From positions 1 through 5,275 of the forward strand of contig CAVRZY010000327.1 in the NCBI GenBank assembly GCA_963725415.1: a DNA stretch of 5,275 nt. Reading direction: 5' to 3'. The translations under genes were made by a program, and so were the position numbers. Below are positions 1 through 5,033 of the stretch, in pieces. Every line of letters begins with the position of its first letter. Position 1 is the stretch's first letter. This DNA is from CAVRZY01 sp963725415. GTDB lineage: Bacteria; Acidobacteriota; Terriglobia; Bryobacterales; Bryobacteraceae. The notes beneath the pieces are model-generated. The model saw only the letters and a program-made list of their open reading frames with translations. It had not been told where the DNA came from and did no database searches.

Positions 1-68
1 CAACCGCTTCCGTGGAGGGCGCCCTGGCACGCGCAGTAACCTGGTTTCGTGCCAATGGCTATTGCTGA
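1..68 (+). CDS. hpnA: C-terminal end of a probable HpnA-like NAD-dependent sugar epimerase (partial)
   Basis: Only the last 21 codons are present, read from position 3 to the TGA at 66-68. The residues include SVEGALARAVTWFRANGY followed by Cys. An 'EALxxAVxWFRxNGY' ending is what I remember for hopanoid-associated sugar epimerases (HpnA, extended short-chain dehydrogenases related to dihydroflavonol-4-reductase), and hpnA commonly sits next to hpnG in hopanoid clusters. HpnA's substrate is not firmly established. No cofactor motif can be seen because the N-terminal part lies outside the window. The other two forward frames also run open from the left edge, to stops at 37-39 and 80-82, but give no recognisable ending. 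The identity rests on a short tail plus context, so another SDR-type or unrelated gene is possible. Confidence 0.6.
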   Translation, partial: TASVEGALARAVTWFRANGYC

Positions 69-77
69 AACGCAGCC

Positions 78-149
78 ATTAGCCGTTAGCCACTAGCCCT
101 TAGCCTCGCCGAGCCCCGCTCTGAGGCTAAGGGCTAAAGGCTAAAGGCT
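78..149 (+). repeat. Heptamer-built palindrome (TTAGCC / GGCTAA) upstream of hpnG
   Basis: Four heptamers of the form NNTAGCC run in tandem from 78 to 105 (ATTAGCC, GTTAGCC, ACTAGCC, CTTAGCC). The opposite orientation follows at 125-149 (GGCTAAG, GGCTAAA, GGCTAAA, GGCTT). Bases 81-107 can pair with 123-149: 24 of 27 positions match, including a perfect 14-bp stem (94-107 with 123-136) around a 15-base loop at 108-122. No run of T follows, so it is not a canonical intrinsic terminator. It fills almost the whole gap between the upstream stop codon and hpnG. Possible roles are a transcript-stabilising hairpin, a translational switch, or simply a mobile or slippage-derived repeat; the sequence alone does not decide. 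Confidence 0.85.
136..147 (+). promoter_or_regulatory. Ribosome binding site of hpnG, inside the palindrome stem
   Basis: AAAGG at 136-140 lies 8 bases before the TTG start at 149; a second AAAGG at 143-147 is too close (1 base). Both copies belong to the right arm of the heptamer hairpin, and even the first base of the start codon pairs with A81. If the hairpin forms in the mRNA, the ribosome binding site would be masked. The match to a Shine-Dalgarno sequence is only moderate. Confidence 0.45.
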
Positions 150-859
150 TGGACAACATACTCCTTGTCGCCGCAGAGCGTCGTGAGCTCACGGGTATTC
201 TGCGCCGCTGCCGGCATGCCGACAGGCTGGACTGGCCTCTCGACTTCTGCGCGCGGGCGGAACTCAACGGGCAGAGCCTGATCATGGTGGCCAATGGCCC
301 CGGCCCGGTCCTGGCCGCAGAGGCAGTCAGACAGGCCTGCTACAGAGTGCGCCCAGACGCGGTCCTCAGTACGGGGCTGTGTGGCGCCCTCGACCCGGTC
401 CTCCGCTTAGGAGATGTCTTCGTCGCCTCTCGGATTGAAGCCCCGCAGGCAGCCCTGAGTTATACTGCCGGAATGCCCCGAACTCAGCGGGGATACCAGT
501 CGGGCTGCTTGATTTCGATCGATCGGGTAGTTCAGACGGTTGAGGAAAAGGCCCGCTGGCGGGCCACGGGGGCCGCCGCAGTCGAAATGGAGGCGGCAGG
601 CGTGGCTGCCGAGGCCCGCAAGGCGGATCTGCCATTCTTTTGCGTTCGTGTTGTGATGGACCAAGCCGACGAGAGCTTCGCATTGGATCTCAACAGCCTG
701 CGTCGCCCGGACGGGCGGTTCAACCGGCCCCGCATTCTGCGGGCGGCCCTGGCCCGTCCCCGAGTTCTGTTGCCGGAGTTGATCCGGATCGAGCGGCGCT
801 CCCGGCTGGCGGCCAGGGCTTTAGGAGACTTTATTGCCGACTGTCGATTCCAGGCTTGA
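149..859 (+). CDS. hpnG: HpnG, hopanoid-associated nucleoside phosphorylase/nucleosidase
   Basis: Belongs to the purine nucleoside phosphorylase / MTAN superfamily. In hopanoid side-chain synthesis HpnG cleaves adenine from adenosylhopane, giving ribosylhopane or its phosphate, the precursor of bacteriohopanetetrol. It acts in the cytoplasm, and no signal peptide or membrane segment is seen. Visible motifs: N-terminal strand ILLVAAE (4-10), the glycine-rich NGPGP (49-53), the STGLCGALDP loop (74-83), the hallmark VEMEAA (145-150), whose Glu residues lie at the ribose-binding site in this superfamily, and DQADE (171-175), whose first Asp is the likely base-protonating residue. At 236 aa the length is normal for HpnG. 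TTG at 149 is the first start after in-frame stops at 101, 122 and 128, and it gives the expected short N-terminus. A 65-residue Arg-rich tail follows the catalytic Asp. The gene overlaps the next one by 26 bases. The family call is strong; the substrate is inferred from the family and from hpnC/hpnD nearby. Confidence 0.9.
   Translation: MDNILLVAAERRELTGILRRCRHADRLDWPLDFCARAELNGQSLIMVANGPGPVLAAEAVRQACYRVRPDAVLSTGLCGALDPVLRLGDVFVASRIEAPQAALSYTAGMPRTQRGYQSGCLISIDRVVQTVEEKARWRATGAAAVEMEAAGVAAEARKADLPFFCVRVVMDQADESFALDLNSLRRPDGRFNRPRILRAALARPRVLLPELIRIERRSRLAARALGDFIADCRFQA
822..828 (+). promoter_or_regulatory. Strong Shine-Dalgarno site that decides the start of the first dehydrogenase
   Basis: TAGGAGA inside the 3' end of hpnG places AGGAG 6 bases before the TTG at 834. 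The in-frame ATG at 873 has no comparable site before it. This favours the TTG and a 26-base overlap with hpnG, which would couple translation of the two genes. Confidence 0.7.
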
Positions 860-1931
860 AGTACCGCCCACCATGCGGGCCGCTGTCTACGTAGGCCAGA
901 GCCGGGTGTCCGTCCAGACCGTGCCGGTCCCCCAGATCGGGCCCGGCGAGCTGCTCATTCGGGTGGAAAGCTGCGGCATCTGCCACACCGATCTCAAGAA
1001 GATCGAACACAACCTTCTCCCGCCGCCCAGGATCTTCGGGCACGAGACGGCCGGGGTGGTGGTGGCTCTGGGAGCCGGCGTTCAGGGCTTCTCGGTGGGA
1101 GACCCGGTGGTGGTCTTCCACCACGTCCCCTGCCTGGACTGCTTCTACTGTCACCGCCAGCTATACGCACAGTGCCTGACCTACAAGAAAGTCGGCGTGA
1201 CCGCAGGTTACGAGCCGGCCGGCGGCGGCTTCTCCCAGTTCGTGCGGACTATGGACTGGATCGTCCAGCGGGGGGTCGAGAAAATCCCTGCCGAGGTCCC
1301 CTTCGATCGGGCCTGCCTGGTCGAACCGGTGAACACCTGTCTGAAGGCCGTGATTCAGATCGATCCCCAACCCGGCCAATTGGCCCTGATTCTCGGGCAG
1401 GGGCCGATCGGCCTCCTGTTTACCCTTTTGGTCCGCCGCCTTGGGACTCGTGTGGTGGTCACCGACGCTATCCAGCGCCGCCGCCAATTGGCCCTCCGCT
1501 TTGGGGCGGAGGCCGCCTGGGACCCCTGCGAAACCGACCTTCAGCCCAGGGTCGCGGCCCTCAGCGAAGGCCGCGGCGCAGACCTGGTCTTGGTGGCGGC
1601 CTCTTTCCCGGAAGCGGTCCAACAAGCCATCCGCTGCTCCCGCCCTGGCAGCCGCATTCTTTTATTTGCCCAAACCTCCCATCAAGAAAGTGTAGAATTG
1701 TCAGGAGCCGACATTTGTGTTGGGGAAAGGGTTATCCTAGGATCTTATAGCGCCTCGATCGACTTGCAGGAAGAGTCGGCCAGGTTGATTTTCAGCGGCG
1801 AGCTGCCGGTGGATGAGCTTATCTCCCACCGCCTGCCGTTGGATTGGATTAGTTTCGGCATCGAGCGGGCGTTGCATCCGGACGAGAAATCATTGAAAAT
1901 AATCGTTCAGCCCCAAAGGTGGTCCCAGTGA
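834..1931 (+). CDS. Zinc-dependent medium-chain alcohol/polyol dehydrogenase, NAD-type (first of a pair)
   Basis: A 365-aa medium-chain dehydrogenase/reductase with a GroES-like catalytic domain (about 15-140) and a Rossmann domain (about 180-320). Catalytic zinc ligands are visible as C50 (in CGICHTD), H70-E71 (FGHE) and E164 (LVEP). Structural zinc cysteines are C100, C103, C106 and C114. The nucleotide loop is GQGPIG (188-193). Asp211, at the end of the second Rossmann strand (VVVTDA), predicts NAD(H) preference. Use of Glu as the third catalytic ligand recalls sorbitol/threonine dehydrogenases, though the substrate cannot be read from sequence. TTG at 834 is chosen for its AGGAG; ATG at 873 would remove 13 residues and starts at MRAAVYVG, a usual N-terminus for the family. 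The gene is coupled to hpnG upstream and overlaps the second dehydrogenase by GTGA. A side-chain redox role in hopanoid synthesis is inferred from position only. Confidence 0.88.
   Translation: MPTVDSRLEVPPTMRAAVYVGQSRVSVQTVPVPQIGPGELLIRVESCGICHTDLKKIEHNLLPPPRIFGHETAGVVVALGAGVQGFSVGDPVVVFHHVPCLDCFYCHRQLYAQCLTYKKVGVTAGYEPAGGGFSQFVRTMDWIVQRGVEKIPAEVPFDRACLVEPVNTCLKAVIQIDPQPGQLALILGQGPIGLLFTLLVRRLGTRVVVTDAIQRRRQLALRFGAEAAWDPCETDLQPRVAALSEGRGADLVLVAASFPEAVQQAIRCSRPGSRILLFAQTSHQESVELSGADICVGERVILGSYSASIDLQEESARLIFSGELPVDELISHRLPLDWISFGIERALHPDEKSLKIIVQPQRWSQ
1915..1922 (+). promoter_or_regulatory. Shine-Dalgarno site favouring the GTG at 1928
   Basis: AAAGGTGG ends 5 bases before the GTG at 1928. 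The earlier in-frame GTG at 1919 lies inside this motif, which argues against it. The 1928 start also produces a GTGA stop/start overlap (1928-1931) with the preceding gene, the usual sign of coupled translation. Confidence 0.6.
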
Positions 1932-2968
1932 AGACAGAGATGTTGGCTGCCATCCTATACGGTAAGGAACACCTGCAAGTCGAGCCGGTAGCCGTTCCCG
2001 AACTCGGCGAGTCGGATGTTCTGGTGCGTGTGAAGGCCGCGCTGACCTGCGGCACGGATGTGAAAGTTTTCCGTCGCGGCTATCACGCCCGCATGATTAT
2101 CCCACCCGCAGTCTTCGGTCATGAGCTGGCCGGCGACATTGTCGGGGTCGGCGACCAGGTCGAGAGGTTTCGTCCCGGCCAGCGAGTGGTGGCCGCCAAC
2201 TCGGCCCCCTGCAAAGAGTGCTACTACTGCCGTCGGGGGCTGGAAAACCTCTGCGACGACCTGTTGTTCAACAATGGGGCCTACGCCGAATACATTCGCA
2301 TCCCAGGCCGCATCGTCGAGCACAACATGTACGAGCTTCCCTCGCACGTCAGTTATCAAGACGCGGCCCTGGTCGAGCCGCTGGCCTGCGTCTTGCGGGG
2401 GGTGGAAGAGACCGGTATGAAGCCGGAAGACGATGTTGCAGTGGTCGGCCTAGGGCCCATCGGGCTGATGTTCGTCCGGCTGGTCAAAGCCTGTGGGGCG
2501 CGGGTCATTGCGCTCGGAAGACGGGTGGCCCAGTTGAAGCGCGCTGAGGCACTGGGCGCCGATGAGCTGATCTCCACCAGCGTGATCCACGATCCTGTTC
2601 GCCTGGTGCGCGAGCTCACTCAAGGGCGCGGCGTCGATATCGCCATCGAAGCCGTTGGCAAACCGCACACCTGGGAGCTGTGCGTTCAACTGGTTCGCCG
2701 CGGCGGCACCGTCAACTTCTTCGGCGGATGTCCCAGCGAGACTCGAATCTCCCTTGCGACCGCGCTCCTACACTACTCCGAGATCACCTGCAAGGCCAGT
2801 TTCCATCACACCCCCGCGCATATCCGCAGAGCCTTGGATCTGATCTCGAAGGGGGTCATCACGGCGCGCGATTTTGTGAACCGCGAGGAGCCGCTGGCCA
2901 ACCTGCTGGAAGTCATGCGCCACCTGATGAGCCACAACGGCCACCTCAAGACGGCCATCATCCCCTGA
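1928..2968 (+). CDS. Zinc-dependent medium-chain alcohol/polyol dehydrogenase, NADP-like pocket (second of a pair)
   Basis: A 346-aa zinc-type medium-chain dehydrogenase. Numbering from the GTG at 1928: catalytic zinc ligands C41 (TCGTD), H65-E66 (FGHE) and E150 (LVEP); structural zinc cysteines C95, C98, C101 and C109; nucleotide-binding GLGPIG at 174-179. The second Rossmann strand ends in Gly197-Arg198-Arg199 with no acidic residue, which fits NADP(H) rather than NAD(H). The two neighbouring dehydrogenases share architecture but differ clearly in sequence (for example the loop after the catalytic Cys and the cofactor pocket), so they look like old paralogues or separate recruits, not a recent duplication. 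Other starts are GTG 1919 (3 codons longer) and ATG 1940 (MLAAILYG, 4 codons shorter). hpnC begins 10 bases downstream, so it is in the same operon. The reaction is unknown. NADPH-dependent reduction of the ribosyl side chain released by HpnG is a reasonable hypothesis, not a demonstrated function. Confidence 0.87.
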   Translation: MKTEMLAAILYGKEHLQVEPVAVPELGESDVLVRVKAALTCGTDVKVFRRGYHARMIIPPAVFGHELAGDIVGVGDQVERFRPGQRVVAANSAPCKECYYCRRGLENLCDDLLFNNGAYAEYIRIPGRIVEHNMYELPSHVSYQDAALVEPLACVLRGVEETGMKPEDDVAVVGLGPIGLMFVRLVKACGARVIALGRRVAQLKRAEALGADELISTSVIHDPVRLVRELTQGRGVDIAIEAVGKPHTWELCVQLVRRGGTVNFFGGCPSETRISLATALLHYSEITCKASFHHTPAHIRRALDLISKGVITARDFVNREEPLANLLEVMRHLMSHNGHLKTAIIP

Positions 2969-2978
2969 AGCTTCACGC

Positions 2979-3893
2979 GTGTTTTTGCTGCCCAAGGATT
3001 TCGTCCGTTCACCCGAGTCGCTGGCCCGTCCTCACAATCAGTCCGAATCCCAGCAGTACACCCGCTGGCTGGCCCGGCGCCATTACGAGAACTTCCACGT
3101 GGTCACCGTCCTGCTCCCCAGACGGCTGCGCCAAGACTTTTACAACGTCTATGCCTTCTGCCGCTGGGCCGACGATCTGGGCGATGAGCTCGGCGACAGC
3201 GCCGAGAGCTTGCGGCTCCTGGCCTGGTGGCGCCGCGAGCTGGACGAGCTGTACCAGGGCCAGGCCACTCACCCCGTTTTTGTGGCTCTTCGCGAGACCG
3301 TCCAGCGCCACGCCCTGCCCAAAGAACCTTTCGCCGATCTCATCCGTGCCTTCGTCCAGGACCAGACCGTGAAGCGCTACCGCAGCTACGACGAAGTCTT
3401 CCAATACTGCCGCTACTCCGCCAATCCCGTGGGCCGTCTGGTGCTGTATCTATGCGGCTATCGGGACCAGGAGCGCCACCAGCTCTCGGATGCCACCTGC
3501 ACTGCCCTGCAGCTCGCCAATTTCTGGCAGGATGTCACAGTCGATCTGGAGAAAGGCCGCGTGTACCTTCCGCTGGAGGTGCTCGATCGGCACAGGTATC
3601 CTCTGGAGGACTTGCTGGCGCGCCGGGCTACACCGGCCTTTCGCGCGGTGATGAGGGAGGTCGTCGAGGTCGCGCGCGGCCTCTTCCTCCAGGGCTTGCC
3701 GCTGGCCCGCCTGGTCGATCGCCGGCTGGCCCTGGATATCGAGCTGTTTAGCCGCGGCGGCCTCCGCATTCTCGAAATGATCGAGCAGCAGGACTACGAC
3801 GTGCTGGTGCGCCGCCCCGCCATCTCCAGAGGCCAGCGGGCGCGGCTGCTGCTGGCCGCGCTGGCGCGCCGCGCCTCGGCGAGAGCGGCATGA
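2979..3893 (+). CDS. hpnC: HpnC, squalene synthase-like enzyme (hydroxysqualene synthase)
   Basis: All-alpha trans-isoprenyl diphosphate synthase (squalene/phytoene synthase family), 304 aa. In the HpnC-HpnD-HpnE route it turns presqualene diphosphate into hydroxysqualene. Motifs: HYENFHVVTVLLPRRLR (35-51), typical of the HpnC branch; first Asp-rich motif WADDLGDE (63-70), with D65, D66 and D69; YCRYSANPVGRL (143-154), the substrate-pocket segment; and the second metal motif NFWQDVTVD (181-189), with N181, D185 and D189. NxxQD, rather than the NxxRD of the next gene, separates HpnC from HpnD. Acidic residues for Mg2+ are intact in both motifs. The GTG at 2979 lies 10 bases after the previous stop, with only a weak GAAG at 2967-2970; TTG at 2985 is the only other nearby start. 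The C-terminus is Ala/Arg-rich. The stop overlaps the hpnD start (ATGA). Confidence 0.93.
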   Translation: MFLLPKDFVRSPESLARPHNQSESQQYTRWLARRHYENFHVVTVLLPRRLRQDFYNVYAFCRWADDLGDELGDSAESLRLLAWWRRELDELYQGQATHPVFVALRETVQRHALPKEPFADLIRAFVQDQTVKRYRSYDEVFQYCRYSANPVGRLVLYLCGYRDQERHQLSDATCTALQLANFWQDVTVDLEKGRVYLPLEVLDRHRYPLEDLLARRATPAFRAVMREVVEVARGLFLQGLPLARLVDRRLALDIELFSRGGLRILEMIEQQDYDVLVRRPAISRGQRARLLLAALARRASARAA

Positions 3894-4741
3894 GCGTGTC
3901 GCTCCAAGATTCTTATTCCTACTGCCGCCGCCTCGCCCGCCGGCGCGCCCGCAATTTCTATTACTCCTTTGTGCTGTTGCCGCGCCCCAAGCGGAACGCC
4001 ATCTGCGCCATCTATGCCTTCATGCGGTACTGCGACGACCTCAGCGACGCGCCCGGCGCAGGCGGAGATTCCGCCCGCGCCTCCATCGAGAAGTGGCGCT
4101 CCGAACTGGATGCGGCCCTTCAGGGACACTTCGGCGATCATCCCCTCTGGCCGGCCTTCCACGACACGGTCGAACGCTACCGCATTCCACCCCAGTACTT
4201 CCACGAGATGATCGCGGGGGTTACCTCAGACCTCCAGCCGCGCCACATGCAGACTTTCGATGAGCTGTACCGCTATGGTTATCAGGTGGCCTCGGTGGTG
4301 GGCTTGACCGTGATCCACATTTTTGGGTTCCAGTCCGCCGAGGCCCTGCTGCTGGCCGAGAAGTGCGGCCTGGCGCTTCAGCTCACCAACATTCTGCGCG
4401 ATATTCGCGAGGATGGCGAGCGCGGCCGGATCTATCTGCCCGCCGAGGATCTGGAGCGCTTCGGGGTCACCGGGCAGCCTTTCCAGCGGACCGAAAGCTT
4501 CATCGAGTTGATGCGCTTTGAAGCCGAGCGCGCGCGGGCCTATTACAACAAGGCCAAGCCGCTGATCGGCCTGGTCGATCCCTCCAGCCGCCGCTCCCTG
4601 TGGGCCCTCATCGAGATCTATTCGCGCCTCCTCGCGCGCATCGAGCGCTCCGGCTTCGACGTGCTCTCCCGCCGCATTGCCCTGCCATCCTGGGAAAAAG
4701 CCTGGATTGTCCTGCGCGCCGGATTGGCGCGAATCCCCTAA
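3890..4741 (+). CDS. hpnD: HpnD, presqualene diphosphate synthase
   Basis: Second squalene/phytoene synthase family protein, 283 aa, the normal length for HpnD. It condenses two farnesyl diphosphates head to head to presqualene diphosphate, the substrate of HpnC. Motifs: RNFYYSFVLLPRPKRNAI (21-38); first Asp-rich motif YCDDLSD (47-53), with D49, D50 and D53; YGYQVASVVG (129-138); and second motif NILRDIRED (167-175), containing the DxxED pair D171/D175, followed by the conserved RGRIYLP (178-184). The Cys often seen after the first Tyr of the 129-138 segment is Gly here. The ATG at 3890 overlaps the hpnC stop as ATGA, so translation is coupled and stoichiometry probably matched. A phytoene or dehydrosqualene synthase would look similar, but pairing with HpnC and location beside hpnG make HpnD by far the best call. 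hpnE does not follow, although it often does in other genomes. Confidence 0.93.
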   Translation: MSVSLQDSYSYCRRLARRRARNFYYSFVLLPRPKRNAICAIYAFMRYCDDLSDAPGAGGDSARASIEKWRSELDAALQGHFGDHPLWPAFHDTVERYRIPPQYFHEMIAGVTSDLQPRHMQTFDELYRYGYQVASVVGLTVIHIFGFQSAEALLLAEKCGLALQLTNILRDIREDGERGRIYLPAEDLERFGVTGQPFQRTESFIELMRFEAERARAYYNKAKPLIGLVDPSSRRSLWALIEIYSRLLARIERSGFDVLSRRIALPSWEKAWIVLRAGLARIP

Positions 4742-4756
4742 GCCGGCCACCTCATT

Positions 4757-4770
4757 CTTGCCTCTTGCCT
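4757..4770 (+). repeat. Two tandem CTTGCCT heptamers
   Basis: CTTGCCT occurs twice in direct succession, just downstream of the hpnD stop. Two copies could be chance. It is listed because it shares the 7-base period of the TTAGCC repeat before hpnG. The remaining bases between 4742 and 4786 show no gene and no clear terminator. Confidence 0.35.
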
Positions 4771-4786
4771 TCGCAGCGCAGCCGCG

Positions 4787-4931
4787 CTAGTGCATCGTCC
4801 GATAAGTGCCTTCCGCTATCGAGACCGCGCAAAACGGGGACAGGGTCCAATTGCGCAGTGGGCAATTGGTTGCCTGTACCCGTTTTGCCCCGAACCGGAT
4901 ACTCCAAAGGACTAATTGGACGATGCACTAG
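4787..4931. mobile_element. MITE-like palindromic element 1 with CTAG ends
   Basis: A 145-base element bounded by perfect 14-bp inverted repeats: CTAGTGCATCGTCC at 4787-4800 and its reverse complement at 4918-4931. Most of the interior is also palindromic, so the whole unit can fold into one long imperfect hairpin. It has no coding capacity and no transposase. Size, symmetry and sharp ends suggest a miniature inverted-repeat element moved in trans. If the duplicated target is the TA within CTAG, as known for IS630-type and IS870-like elements, the true terminal repeats begin GTGCATCGTCC. It lies between convergent genes, where its hairpin could also block read-through. The parent family is not determined. 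Confidence 0.75.
4830..4887. repeat. REP-like inner hairpin of element 1
   Basis: CAAAACGGGGACAGG (4830-4844) pairs with CCTGTACCCGTTTTG (4873-4887) with one mismatch. The stem continues, after a one-base bulge and a few mismatches, through CAATTG (4848-4853 with 4863-4868) to a small loop near 4855-4861. There is no T-run. This inner hairpin is more strongly paired than the sequence between it and the CTAG ends, so it may be a separate palindromic unit inside the larger element. Confidence 0.7.
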
Positions 4932-5033
4932 TGTCCTGTCTCGGCTAACTTCTGACAGTAGACGGCGGTCCCGCGGCGGCACGCTGAAGCGTGCGCCACC
5001 GATTGTTAAGAATTACATGGGACAGGACGCTAG
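4928..5033. mobile_element. MITE-like palindromic element 2, sharing a CTAG with element 1
   Basis: A 106-base element with terminal repeats CTAGTGTCCTGTC (4928-4940) and GACAGGACGCTAG (5021-5033), 12 of 13 bases complementary. The similarity continues inward as TAACTTCT against the complement of AGAATTA. The centre holds a perfect 6-bp stem, GCACGC/GCGTGC, with a TGAA loop (4979-4994) and further GC-rich pairing outside it. No coding capacity is seen. Its left CTAG (4928-4931) is also the right end of element 1, so the two elements abut through one target site. Both start CTAGTG, but their interiors differ, so they are two families and not two copies. Confidence 0.72.

Noticed and set aside
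94..136. Rho-independent terminator for the upstream gene
   Set aside because: The stem is strong but the loop is 15 bases and no T-run follows; the right arm runs straight into the hpnG start region. A different role fits better, although partial termination cannot be excluded.
78..149. CRISPR array or telomere-like sequence
   Set aside because: There are no spacers, the unit is only 7 bases, and the second half is inverted; a handful of imperfect heptamers inside an operon is not a telomere.
1161..1625. Long open frame (154 codons) on the minus strand within the first dehydrogenase
   Set aside because: It is antisense to a gene with all zinc and nucleotide-binding motifs in place; such mirror frames are common in GC-rich DNA and the translation has no recognisable features.
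834..2968. Recent tandem duplication of one dehydrogenase gene
   Set aside because: The two proteins share only family motifs; sequence between motifs and the cofactor pocket differ widely, so a recent duplication is not supported.
3890..4741. Carotenoid phytoene/dehydrosqualene synthase instead of HpnD
   Set aside because: The fold family is the same, but the ATGA-coupled HpnC partner and hpnG in the operon point to squalene synthesis for hopanoids.
4226..4750. 174-codon minus-strand open frame opposite hpnD
   Set aside because: It shadows hpnD, whose Asp-rich motifs prove the plus frame, and the minus product has low-complexity Gly/Gln/Ala composition without motifs.
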